A stretch of DNA of 64,000 nt from Fulvivirga sp. M361 (GTDB taxonomy: Bacteria; Bacteroidota; Bacteroidia; Cytophagales; Cyclobacteriaceae): assembly GCF_007097395.1 (NCBI RefSeq), contig NZ_VKDC01000005.1:186001-250000 (forward strand), given 5' to 3'. The notes below the pieces were generated by a model that was given only the letters and a program-made list of their open reading frames with translations, made no database searches and was not told the DNA's origin. The stretch's first letter is position 1. Every line of letters begins with the position of its first letter. Made by a program: the position numbers and the translations under genes. Shown one piece after another: positions 29,216-38,297 of this stretch.

Positions 29216-31194
29216 TGAAAAGAAGGCATTGGATAACAATGGGTCTATTGGGTATCACATGTTGCGGGCTGGCGCAAGATAACAAACAACTGTTGATCAC
29301 ATCAGCAGAACATCCGGTAAAAGGTCAACTGGTGACCCGGTTAAAATGGCTGGTTAACGACTTTGACCTTTCCAAAGAGTACCATGTATTTCGCAGACTT
29401 TCAGGCGCTAAGAAATGGGACATGCTCACCGAAACCCCGGTGAAGTACAAAGACTTTCAGCTCACTCCTTTTTTGGCCAATGATAGTAAGATCCGGCATT
29501 ATTTAAACTTACTACAAAGTATCCACGGGCCTATGCCGGACCTTATTCAGTTCGGACTGATGGTAAAAGTGCTTGAAGAAAATGAATTCGCGAAGTACCT
29601 GGGCATTGCCTTTGATGATAGTACTGCGGTGCCAGGTTCAGTTTACGATTATAAAGTCACGGAGCTAATTGCTAAAAAATCAGGAAAGAAAAAGAACAAT
29701 GATTTACTCCAGTTACTTAGTTATGACTCCAAACAGGCAGCCATCCCCGATCCACCCCAGTCCATCGTCTTTGAAGAGCTGGAAAAAGAAGTGGAGTTCT
29801 ACTGGCAACCTGAGCCGGACAGGTACTTTGGGGTCAACCTGTATCGTGCCGTCAAGGGCGAAGACACCCTTAAAATAAACAAAGACATTATTATCCCTGT
29901 ACAATCGAAAAATGCAGAAGGTTTTTTTGACTATCCTGATGTAATGTATGCTGATTCCTCTTTAATTCCCGGGATCACCTATCACTATCACCTTGCAGCC
30001 ATTGACTTTTTTGGTATTGAATCTACCCCGAGTCAATCTTTCGAAGTCACCTTAACGGATAAAATCCCTCCAAAACCCCCAAAATTAGAGAAGTTGGTGC
30101 CTTATCCGGATGGCCGGGTGGAGATCGCCTGGACTGCCAATGAAGAACCTGATCTTAATGGATTCAGACTTTACCGGTTCAACAGCCTGAACGACTCCGT
30201 CAGTCATCTTTTAACCCCCAAACCTATCACAAACCCTTCCTTCCAGGACCTGCTGACCAGGTCCGGTGTTTATCGCTACCAGGTGGTAGCAGAAGACCTT
30301 TCAGGCAATATCAGTGAATCACCCATCGAAATGGTCCACCTCAAAGACAAGATCCCACCTGTACGGGTTTCCAGTTTCACAGCAACGCTGGACTCTGTGT
30401 TTGTAACGATGCACTGGGAGGCTTCACCGTCTGAAGATGTGTGGGGCTACCGGGTTTATCGTTCCGCTTTTGGCCGGAATGAAAATCATTTTTCACTCAT
30501 CACTGACGGGATCATTAGGGGTCAAAGTCATACAGATACACTTCCCAGTCATGTGAAAAGTGAATTTACCTACAGAGTAGTGGCATTGGATACTTCCATG
30601 AACTCAAGTGAGGGCGCCTATGCAACACTTGCCTTACCAGATTACCGGGCGCCGGGCACTCCGGCCATCATAGGGATCCGGGAAAACATGAAAAAATATA
30701 CCTTGACCTGGAGAGCGCGAAGAGAGCGGGATTTAGCACAGTATACGGTCTATTATCGAGCTCCGGAAGGAGACTGGGAAAACGTCGGTACGTACAAAAA
30801 CACCGAGTATCCCATCCCGGATGAAATGGAGCAGGGTGACTTCAGGCTTACTGCTACGGATGAAAGCGGGAACGAGTCCCCTCCATCCGATGTCATTTCG
30901 TTTCATCGCCCGGAAACCAGGGACAACATCATTTATAAACAGTTTGACGTCATTCCCGAAGAGAACGGTATCCGGTTACGATGGTCTACTAATAACGAAA
31001 CCTCGATGAAGGGACATGCCATCTACAGAAAGGCTGTCAATGGCAATTATGAAAGAGTATCTGAACTAATTACCGAAAACAATTTCCTGGATACCCCTAA
31101 AACCGGGAATACCTATTCTTACCAGCTCAGGGGATATACGAAGTCAGGGAAGATCATTCAATCCATTGAAAAAACATCACATTCTAACTATTGA
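29215..31194 (+). CDS. Secreted fibronectin type III repeat protein
   Basis: 659 residues with a signal peptide (MKRRHWITMGLLGITCCGLAQ). At least four fibronectin-III-like domains are visible from about residue 180 onward; each has the Trp/Leu/Tyr pattern, for example VEIAWTANEEPDLNGFRLYR, VTMHWEASPSEDVWGYRVYR, YTLTWRARRERDLAQYTVYY and LRWSTNNETSMKGHAIYR. No catalytic domain or sorting tail was recognised. The gene is coupled to the upstream giant gene by a TAATG overlap and ends three bases before the next ATG. Such proteins usually mediate protein or glycan contacts at the surface. It may bind the neighbouring giant protein; this is inference from gene order. Confidence 0.82.
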   Translation: MKRRHWITMGLLGITCCGLAQDNKQLLITSAEHPVKGQLVTRLKWLVNDFDLSKEYHVFRRLSGAKKWDMLTETPVKYKDFQLTPFLANDSKIRHYLNLLQSIHGPMPDLIQFGLMVKVLEENEFAKYLGIAFDDSTAVPGSVYDYKVTELIAKKSGKKKNNDLLQLLSYDSKQAAIPDPPQSIVFEELEKEVEFYWQPEPDRYFGVNLYRAVKGEDTLKINKDIIIPVQSKNAEGFFDYPDVMYADSSLIPGITYHYHLAAIDFFGIESTPSQSFEVTLTDKIPPKPPKLEKLVPYPDGRVEIAWTANEEPDLNGFRLYRFNSLNDSVSHLLTPKPITNPSFQDLLTRSGVYRYQVVAEDLSGNISESPIEMVHLKDKIPPVRVSSFTATLDSVFVTMHWEASPSEDVWGYRVYRSAFGRNENHFSLITDGIIRGQSHTDTLPSHVKSEFTYRVVALDTSMNSSEGAYATLALPDYRAPGTPAIIGIRENMKKYTLTWRARRERDLAQYTVYYRAPEGDWENVGTYKNTEYPIPDEMEQGDFRLTATDESGNESPPSDVISFHRPETRDNIIYKQFDVIPEENGIRLRWSTNNETSMKGHAIYRKAVNGNYERVSELITENNFLDTPKTGNTYSYQLRGYTKSGKIIQSIEKTSHSNY

Positions 31195-31197
31195 AAC

Positions 31198-32277
31198 ATG
31201 AAAAAGATAAGTTGCTTCCTGCTCACGTTTTTCGCCTGTTCGGCTTACGCACAGGTATTCATTGGTACCACAAGAGGTATTCCTGAAGATTGGGCTTCAT
31301 TACAGTTGGAAAGAAGCGCTGTTACCAAGGCTTTTGTACCGTCCGGGGGAAATGAGCAGTGGATCTTAAGTTTACGGGATACGCATCAGTTTCCAACCAT
31401 CACATCGCCCAACCTGGGAGGTTTGCTGATGTATAATACGGATGCTTCTTATTTCAACTTTTGGGACCACAATGCTAAACGATATAGAATCCTCAACCCA
31501 TGGGTGGTAAGCTGGCGTGATGCGACGGATGTGATCTCCGGAAATATCGCTCATTTCCATCATCTCTCAAACCCTAAGATCGGAATAGGTACAGATACAC
31601 CTGAAAATACCCTGGAAATAGCAGGTGAAATGGTAATAGGCAGGGGGTATACCAATCGTAATGAGACTGCTCCTGAAAATGGGTTAAAGGTGGAGGGTGA
31701 GATACAGGGCATAGGAATGACCCCGCCCGGCGGAGTGATCATGTTCCATGGCACCACTTCCGGAAAATTTGATGGTTCCGGGCTTGGTATTGAAGGCACC
31801 CCTTACGAAGGCTGGGCACTATGTAACAGTAAGAATAATACACCTGATTTGCAGGGCCGTTTTATAGTAGGAACGGGATCCAATGGCAGCAATGCATATG
31901 CGCTGGATGACCAGGGAGGAGAAGATGAAGTGACCCTGGGTATAGATCAAATGCCAAGTCATAATCATGGCGACCAAGGCAGCAATTTAACATCTTCGAC
32001 CAGGGATCATACTCACTATGTAGCACGGAATGCAGAAAGCCAACAATCTTTAAGCATAAATATTTATGGGCCTAAGACATTAAGCGCAGAGGGGTCGAGG
32101 ACCGGCCCGAATCAAGACTGGAATTACCAATTAAACAGACGTGACGAAGTTGCAAATGTAGGAAGGTCTAGCCCTGCAGGTGGTCATAGCCACATCATTG
32201 AGGAAAGAGGAGGAGGACTAGCCCATGAAAACCGGCCCACGTACTATGCGCTGGCTTATATTATGCGACTGAAGTAA
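31198..32277 (+). CDS. Secreted protein with phage-tail-collar (tail fiber) domain
   Basis: 359 residues with signal peptide (MKKISCFLLTFFACSAYAQ). The N-terminal 160 residues contain elements seen in Bacteroidota secreted proteins (SPNLGGLLMYNTDASYFNFW, IGIGTDTPENTLEIAGEM). The second half is a phage tail collar domain: GGVIMFHGTTSG, YEGWALCNSKNNTPDLQGRF, VTLGIDQMPSHNHG and the end ENRPTYYALAYIMRLK, which match the conserved GWxLCdG, PDLrGRFivG, mPsHnH and NrPpyyaLaYiik motifs. Collar-domain proteins with signal peptides occur in Bacteroidota chromosomes outside prophages. No other phage gene is nearby, so this is a domesticated domain and not a prophage remnant. It is likely to sit at the cell surface with the products of its neighbours. 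Confidence 0.88.
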   Translation: MKKISCFLLTFFACSAYAQVFIGTTRGIPEDWASLQLERSAVTKAFVPSGGNEQWILSLRDTHQFPTITSPNLGGLLMYNTDASYFNFWDHNAKRYRILNPWVVSWRDATDVISGNIAHFHHLSNPKIGIGTDTPENTLEIAGEMVIGRGYTNRNETAPENGLKVEGEIQGIGMTPPGGVIMFHGTTSGKFDGSGLGIEGTPYEGWALCNSKNNTPDLQGRFIVGTGSNGSNAYALDDQGGEDEVTLGIDQMPSHNHGDQGSNLTSSTRDHTHYVARNAESQQSLSINIYGPKTLSAEGSRTGPNQDWNYQLNRRDEVANVGRSSPAGGHSHIIEERGGGLAHENRPTYYALAYIMRLK

Positions 32278-32363
32278 AAAGTAAGCTCATGGTTGAGAGA
32301 TGAACAGCGTGGAGCTCAGCAAAGAAGACAAACACGCACATAGAAAAATAAGGAGCTAAAAAA

Positions 32364-35300
32364 ATGAAGATGAAAACTATTATACTGTACCTGGTATCAT
32401 TCATCACATTTCACATTGTGACGGCACAGGAAGGCGGTCAGGTGATGGTAGGGAATGCCTCCCAGGCGGGGGTTATTGCCGTCAAAGAAGGGTTCTTCAA
32501 TATCGATGGAAATCTCGAAATAACCCAAGGTATACTTGACGGAAACGGGACGATCACTTTGGATCAGGACCTGGTGAACCAGTCTCCGGGAGACTTGACA
32601 AACAAAGGTTCTGTCACACTATTTCTCAATGGCGATAAGGCGCAGTTTATCCGACCTGTCACACACCCGATACGATTTAGAAAAGTTATTGTCAAGAACG
32701 GAACCGATTCAGTGCGAATCGTCAAAGGACAATTTCATGTATTCGATTCCCTGGTTTTTGAAACAGGAAATCTTTTTCTTGATACGGCTACACTGGTGCT
32801 CGATTCGGAAGCTCCTCCTGCTGCTCCTATCCTTATGGGAAGCATCATCAATGAGCGTGTGAAAAGCCGAATTATTCCTACCCGGAGGGATAGCATTGTT
32901 TTCGATCACTTTCTCACCGGCACAGAGTTAAATAACCTGAATCCCGGGAACCTGGGTATTACCATGACTGCCACTACCTCGCTCACCTCAATCGTAAGAA
33001 AGCATACGCCCTCCGACCTGGAAAATTCGAGTATTTCAAGATCCTATCAATTGTTTAATGCTTCGCCCGCATCAGGTACCTATGATTTGGCCTTACACTA
33101 TTTTGAAAACATTGAATCTTCATTTTTTCCTAAAAAGTCGGTACAGTTTACCGGTAGTAGCGATAAGATCATCCGACTTCCTGAAGTTGCGTCTGGCATT
33201 TTGGCGAATAGTTACACCATAGAAGTAAGGCTGAGATCGGAAGACCTGTCCGGAAGATCATTTTTAGTACTTAAAGATAACGTCTTTTTAATGGGTATTG
33301 CAGCCGGCACGAATACTCCTGAATTGGTACATATTGACGAAAATAAGCGACACTTTATCACCGGCACCTCTTATGATCTGGGAGATGGGCTTTCTCATCT
33401 TTTGACCGCACGCTATGATGCTGTCTTACGCGAGCTATCACTCTTTATAGATGGTGTATTAGTCGCGAAAGAGACCGAAGTATCACCTGCTAAATATATC
33501 AATGACGATCGCATCCGTTTAGGGCAGCAATACCGGGGTAACTTATCAGAAGCAAGGTTTTGGAGCACGGCCCTGGAGGATCACACCATCAGGGCTAATG
33601 CCCTTAAGTTCCTCAGCGGGTCTGAACCTGGGTTATTTGCTTATTACGATTTTGAAGGAGATGAAACGGTCCTGGAAGATAAGGGGGGAGATCTTGATGG
33701 CGAGTTTTTCGATGGTTTGCAAAACAACTGGATAACAGACACCACGGCGGTTCCGTCTTCTTTATTAACTGCCTGGCAAAAAAACGACTCTCCGGCTTAT
33801 GTTAACCGGGGGGGTGAATATTCAGGGGATCCGAGCAGGATCCGCACAACGGGAGAAGGCGATGTACTTGGTAAATGGACTGCAAGTTACTGCACTCCCC
33901 CTCCTCTAACGATCAGTGACTACACCATTTGCAATGGTAACACAGTAAGATTGACCGTAGAAGAAACCAACTACACTTCTTATACCTGGTATATTGGCGA
34001 TTCACTCGTGAGGAAAGGCACTGACCCTTTTTATGAATTTATTCCAAAAAATGATCTAACACGGGTAAATGTACGGGTTATAGACGATAAAAATTGTGAT
34101 AATAGCGCGGTCAGTACGATCAAATTTTTCGATGATCCTGAGCTATTGATCTCTGAGCTATCAGGTAGTGATACCTTAGCCATCGCAAACAAGACCACCA
34201 GTTTCTGTCCCGGATCAGCTAGTATGTTATTTGGCGGAGATTGGTCTTCTTATCGTTGGACTTACCATTCGTTTGATTTCATCCCTGCTGTCGAGGGCCT
34301 GGGAACACAAGCAAATGTTTTAGCGGACAAGGCAGGAAATTATGTTCTTACTGTAGCCAATATCCACGGGTGTGAGACGACGGATACGGTTGTGGTCTTT
34401 GAGCGCGCAAGACCTGCCTTTACTCTTCAAGATTCCAAAATTTGCCAGGGTGACAGTGCGTTATTTTCAACGAGCCTGAGCAGCGCTGATTTTAACTTTA
34501 AATGGGAATTACAGGGCCAGATAGTTTCTACCAAATCGGAATTCTATGCATTGAACGAAGGAAATTATACCTTAACAGTAACGAATGCATTAAGTTGCAC
34601 TACGATAGATACTGCAGAACTAACTTTTTTTGAGCCTGCCAAGCTCGATTTAGTCCGTGATTCTGTTGCTTTTTGCAGAGGTACCGCTGCTCTTCTCGAA
34701 GTAGCTAACCCTATTGCTGGCTACACTTATGAGTGGTATGATGGGGCAAACAATTTCTTACAAAATAGTGCACAAGTAGTGATTAGCAATGCGGGTATAT
34801 ATCATGTTCAGGCAACGTCCTCCTTTAACCTTGGCGGCTGTACTACAAGCAAAGAAATCGCCACCTATGCATTGAATTTACCCTCTTTCGAATTACCAGA
34901 TACGGTAGCCTTTTGCGGTCAAACCACAATTTCCATAAAAAACGACTTTGATCAGTATACCTGGCTTAATCAAAAAAACCGGTTTGTGGCGAGTACTACC
35001 AACATACTCACGACAGGCACACATGGTATCTATGAGGTAACTGCGATCAATTCCCTGGGATGTAGCAGCACACAAGAGATACTGTTAATCCCCGACCCTG
35101 TTCTGGGATGTGTCGCCAATGATTCAGTTTCAATATGTACAGCCAGCGCCGATTTTCCTATACAAGATCAATATATAAAATGCAGTGAGGAAGTGCTTTC
35201 CTTTACACTTGATCCGAGCTTTCAAAATGTGACCTGGTTTGACACTAATTATAGAGTCTTAAGTACAGGGAATAATTGGAATCTAACAAATGCCGGCAGG

Positions 35301-36335
35301 TATTCCGTATCCGTGACTACAGACAGTTGTGCCATTTTAAAAGACTTTGAAATCAGCTTTTTTGATCAACCTGTATCTAATCTCACTTCCTTTATTTCTT
35401 CCTGTGACCAGGAAGTGGTACTGGGTGAAGGACTTCGTGAATTAAACCCCGGAGCAACCATTCGCTGGCAGGAAGAGGCCAGCGGAGATCTGTTGACGGT
35501 CACAGAATCCGGCACCTATACCGTCCGGATCGAAACAGAGGATAAATGCATCCAAACGTTTGAGACAGAAGTGGCCTTAAGGACTACGGACCTCATCCAA
35601 CTGCCTGAAGCCATCAACATCAATTGTGAAGGGATCACACTTGACCCGGGAAACCTTGGATTTTCATACACCTGGTCGGACGGTAGCAACAACCAAAATT
35701 TATTCGTAGATAATTCCGGTATTTATTCTGTTGAGGTAGTTTCAGAGTTTGGATGCGTGGATTTCAGGGAAGTAAACGTCATATTGAATCCCCCTACAGA
35801 TTCTGCTTTCTTTTTAGGAGTGCTGGAAGCATTTGTGAGTGATACCATCTTTTTCATAGGCCTGCCCACCAGTGAGCCGAACTGGTATTCATGGGATTTT
35901 GGTGATGGCAACGGCAGTGATGAAATAATTCCCGCCCATATCTACACTGATTCCGGCCGCTATGAAATAAGACTTACTACCGAATTTGAAAATGGATGTA
36001 TCGATGAGTATGCTTACCCAATAGATATATTGCCTCTCCCCTTTAATCCAAAAGGAGGAAGGCCCGGAACTTTAGTGGTTGAAAATATCCTGGAATTTTC
36101 TGTTTCACCTAATCCGACCGAAAGCAAACTTCTGGCTAAAGTTGTTTTTAATGAAAAGACCTCAGGAGTTTTAGAGCTAATTTCCGGTCACAACAGCGTC
36201 ATTGACGTTCGTTCGTTAGAGAACAATACAGATTTTGTAGAAATGTTTGACCTTACACCGATGGCATCAGGTGTATACATTCTGAGGTTAATAATAGAAG
36301 ATGAAAGCAGGAGCCTTCGGGTGGTTAAGCTTTAA
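32364..36335 (+). CDS. T9SS-exported adhesin-like protein with LamG, Ig/PKD domains
   Basis: 1323 residues. GGAG lies 10 bases before the ATG; a second ATG two codons later is also possible. After the signal peptide (ends HIVTAQ) comes a beta-rich region, then a LamG/concanavalin-like domain at about 255-435 (SVQFTGSSDKIIRLPEV, LSLFIDGVLVAKETE, GLFAYYDFEGDETV). From about 510 to 1160 several Cys-containing Ig/PKD-like repeats follow (ICNGNTVRLTV, YTWYIGDSLV, ICQGDSALFST). A PKD domain with YSWDFGDGNGSDE is near 1175. The C-terminal 75 residues are a T9SS type A sorting domain (FSVSPNPTESKLLAKV, MASGVYILRL). The architecture suggests a surface or released adhesin. It closes the five-gene cluster. 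Confidence 0.87.
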   Translation: MKMKTIILYLVSFITFHIVTAQEGGQVMVGNASQAGVIAVKEGFFNIDGNLEITQGILDGNGTITLDQDLVNQSPGDLTNKGSVTLFLNGDKAQFIRPVTHPIRFRKVIVKNGTDSVRIVKGQFHVFDSLVFETGNLFLDTATLVLDSEAPPAAPILMGSIINERVKSRIIPTRRDSIVFDHFLTGTELNNLNPGNLGITMTATTSLTSIVRKHTPSDLENSSISRSYQLFNASPASGTYDLALHYFENIESSFFPKKSVQFTGSSDKIIRLPEVASGILANSYTIEVRLRSEDLSGRSFLVLKDNVFLMGIAAGTNTPELVHIDENKRHFITGTSYDLGDGLSHLLTARYDAVLRELSLFIDGVLVAKETEVSPAKYINDDRIRLGQQYRGNLSEARFWSTALEDHTIRANALKFLSGSEPGLFAYYDFEGDETVLEDKGGDLDGEFFDGLQNNWITDTTAVPSSLLTAWQKNDSPAYVNRGGEYSGDPSRIRTTGEGDVLGKWTASYCTPPPLTISDYTICNGNTVRLTVEETNYTSYTWYIGDSLVRKGTDPFYEFIPKNDLTRVNVRVIDDKNCDNSAVSTIKFFDDPELLISELSGSDTLAIANKTTSFCPGSASMLFGGDWSSYRWTYHSFDFIPAVEGLGTQANVLADKAGNYVLTVANIHGCETTDTVVVFERARPAFTLQDSKICQGDSALFSTSLSSADFNFKWELQGQIVSTKSEFYALNEGNYTLTVTNALSCTTIDTAELTFFEPAKLDLVRDSVAFCRGTAALLEVANPIAGYTYEWYDGANNFLQNSAQVVISNAGIYHVQATSSFNLGGCTTSKEIATYALNLPSFELPDTVAFCGQTTISIKNDFDQYTWLNQKNRFVASTTNILTTGTHGIYEVTAINSLGCSSTQEILLIPDPVLGCVANDSVSICTASADFPIQDQYIKCSEEVLSFTLDPSFQNVTWFDTNYRVLSTGNNWNLTNAGRYSVSVTTDSCAILKDFEISFFDQPVSNLTSFISSCDQEVVLGEGLRELNPGATIRWQEEASGDLLTVTESGTYTVRIETEDKCIQTFETEVALRTTDLIQLPEAININCEGITLDPGNLGFSYTWSDGSNNQNLFVDNSGIYSVEVVSEFGCVDFREVNVILNPPTDSAFFLGVLEAFVSDTIFFIGLPTSEPNWYSWDFGDGNGSDEIIPAHIYTDSGRYEIRLTTEFENGCIDEYAYPIDILPLPFNPKGGRPGTLVVENILEFSVSPNPTESKLLAKVVFNEKTSGVLELISGHNSVIDVRSLENNTDFVEMFDLTPMASGVYILRLIIEDESRSLRVVKL

Positions 36336-36424
36336 AAGCTCGAATCATTGGGAGTGATAAAGAAAAGTTGATGCTGTTTTCTATAGTTAATGAATAGCTT
36401 CAGCGTGACCCGGAAAAACTCCTT

Positions 36425-37264
36425 TTAACCTCCCACCTGCTCCCGGTACCTTTTTCGAAAATCAAGGGGTGAATATCCCTTATATTTTTTGAACTGCTTG
36501 AAAAAGAAAGGTAAGCTCTCATAACCACAAGAATACCCTATCTCCGCCACCTGTTGGTCCGTTTCTATCAGTAACCTCCCTGCCCTGTTGACCCGATATT
36601 CATTGAGGAAAGAGAAAAATGGCTTTTGCATTCTCTTACTAAAAAAACGTGAGAAAGATTCATTGGTCATACTTAGCAAGGTAGCCATTTGCGCTAAAGT
36701 GATCCTTTCCTGAAAGTGGGCGCTCAGGTACTGATGTATAAGATCAAGCCTGTCATTTGTTCTTTTTGATGTATCAATTTGATAACTGGCGCTTGCCAGT
36801 AGTTGATAATTTTTAGATTGGGTGAGTTGATGTAAGAGGCTAATAAACCGGGTAAATCTCAAAAAAGGTTCCCTGGTCAATACAAGTTGCAGAAATACCT
36901 CTTTCAGGTCTTCTGAAAATCTGACGCCTCGCTGCGACAATGTTAATAGATGATGGATAGCGTTGAACTCCGGGATCTTGGGTAACGCACTGCCCTGCCA
37001 TTGGATGACAACAGACTTTGCTCCATTACTTGATGCGCTGGTTCTCCAGCAGTGCGGAAGTCCGGTACCTAACAAAACCATATCCCCGGGCGCATAAGCG
37101 CTCACGTCATTACCCACATATCGCATCCCTATTCCTTTAAGAATTAGTGTTAGTTCATATTCCGGATGATAATGCCAGGGGGCATTAAAAGTTTTGTCCT
37201 CATAGATGAATGCTGTAATAGCCTCTTCATCTCCACTATATACCTTTTCAAAAACTGCCTTCAA
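36425..37264 (-). CDS. AraC-family transcriptional regulator with cupin sensor domain
   Basis: 279 residues. The N-terminal cupin domain (NAPWHYHPEYELTLILKGIG, AYAPGDMVLLGTGLPHCW, about 25-85) is of the kind that binds a small ligand, often a sugar. The C-terminal 100 residues hold two helix-turn-helix units (ERITLAQMATLLSMTNESFS and VAEIGYSCGYESLPFFFKQF then KYKGYSPLDFRK). It is divergent from the dioxygenase-dehydrogenase-esterase-GH2 operon, with 134 bases between the two starts, so it most likely controls that operon and itself from the shared region. The inducer is unknown. Confidence 0.93.
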   Translation of the reverse strand: MKAVFEKVYSGDEEAITAFIYEDKTFNAPWHYHPEYELTLILKGIGMRYVGNDVSAYAPGDMVLLGTGLPHCWRTSASSNGAKSVVIQWQGSALPKIPEFNAIHHLLTLSQRGVRFSEDLKEVFLQLVLTREPFLRFTRFISLLHQLTQSKNYQLLASASYQIDTSKRTNDRLDLIHQYLSAHFQERITLAQMATLLSMTNESFSRFFSKRMQKPFFSFLNEYRVNRAGRLLIETDQQVAEIGYSCGYESLPFFFKQFKKYKGYSPLDFRKRYREQVGG

Positions 37265-37354
37265 AGTTCCTTTTTTAGCATCTTTAAAACTGAATCGTCA
37301 AATAAATGCTAAAATAGTTTACTTTTTTAACAAAATAGGAAAATCACTCCTCAA

Positions 37355-37372
37355 AAAGAGGCGCTAATTTTG
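37355..37372 (+). promoter_or_regulatory. Candidate promoter of the dioxygenase operon
   Basis: TAATTTTG at 37365-37372 matches the Bacteroidota -7 consensus TAnnTTTG, 26 bases before the PhyH-family ATG. Just upstream a small inverted repeat CCTC-aaaaa-GAGG (about 37349-37361) lies where an activator or repressor could bind. No strong -33 TTTG is present, which would fit a promoter that needs the divergent AraC protein. This reading is inference. Confidence 0.4.
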
Positions 37373-37398
37373 ATGATCCAATAAACAGTAATTTCAAT

Positions 37399-38295
37399 AT
37401 GAAGTTAAAAAGCGATCTCTCTTTGCATCATGAACTGGTAAGTGACCTCTTTCCTAAATTATCAGCAAAAGAAACCTGGGAAACCTATAAACTACCGGAT
37501 GAACAGGTAGCGCATTTCAATGAATTTGGCTACCTCCATAATGTAAAGCTACTGGAAGAAAACCAGGTCGATCATCTTAAACAAGAGTTAGATGAGATCA
37601 TGGATCCTGATCATCCGCGACATCACCTTTTTTATGAATTCCATACCAATGAATCTGAAGATCCAAATTCGGTCTTGTTCCATTCCCTGGGGCACTGGCG
37701 CATCACCAGGGCTTTTCACGATATTCTATGGAACCCACGATTTGTAGTCGCTGCTTCTCAACTTCTTGGTAACAAAGCAGTGAGGTTCTGGCATGATCAA
37801 CTGTTTTGTAAGCCTGCGCATCATGGAGGGGTTGTGGCCTGGCACCAGGATTACAGCTACTGGACACGGACATCTCCCATGCAACATCTGACGTGCTGGG
37901 TGGGTCTTGATGATGCAAATACCGATAACGGCTGTTTGCATTACATACCGAAAAGCCATCACTGGGGCTTACTGGACAAACCTAACCTGGCCGGTGATAT
38001 GGAAAAGCTTAATGACTACCTGACCGACGATCAAAAGGAGACTTTCAAAGACAAAGTAGCCATAGAAATGCCCAAAGGCTACGGTTCTTTCCATCATCCG
38101 CTTTTAGTCCATGGTTCATATGAAAACAGGTCAGAAAGGTCGAGAAAGGCTTTTGTGCTTAATGTCTTTGCAGACGGGACCTTGTCTGACTCCGATGAGA
38201 TCCTATTGAAGGGGGTACCCACTATCAAAAAGGGCGGAAAAATGGAAGGCCAATATTTCCCGCTTCTCTTCGACCCAAAAGACATCCAAAATTAA
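37399..38295 (+). CDS. Phytanoyl-CoA dioxygenase (PhyH)-family Fe(II)/2-oxoglutarate oxygenase
   Basis: 298 residues, cytoplasmic (no signal peptide). PhyH-family enzymes use Fe(II), O2 and 2-oxoglutarate to hydroxylate or oxidatively remove groups from small molecules. The iron-binding HxD is in VVAWHQDYSYWTRTSPM near residue 150, the distal His in HHPLLVHGSYENRSERSRKA near 235, followed by the Arg expected to hold 2-oxoglutarate. The loop NTDNGCLHYIPKSHHWG is also typical. It is the first gene of an operon and its stop is two bases before the alcohol dehydrogenase ATG. The substrate is unknown; neighbours point to a sugar-derived compound. See the findings for the demethylation hypothesis. 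Confidence 0.9.
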   Translation: MKLKSDLSLHHELVSDLFPKLSAKETWETYKLPDEQVAHFNEFGYLHNVKLLEENQVDHLKQELDEIMDPDHPRHHLFYEFHTNESEDPNSVLFHSLGHWRITRAFHDILWNPRFVVAASQLLGNKAVRFWHDQLFCKPAHHGGVVAWHQDYSYWTRTSPMQHLTCWVGLDDANTDNGCLHYIPKSHHWGLLDKPNLAGDMEKLNDYLTDDQKETFKDKVAIEMPKGYGSFHHPLLVHGSYENRSERSRKAFVLNVFADGTLSDSDEILLKGVPTIKKGGKMEGQYFPLLFDPKDIQN

Positions 38296-38297
38296 TA

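Noticed and set aside
31198-36335. Possible prophage because of a tail-collar domain
   Set aside because: No capsid, portal, terminase, integrase or other tail genes are near, and the protein has a signal peptide and surface-protein neighbours.
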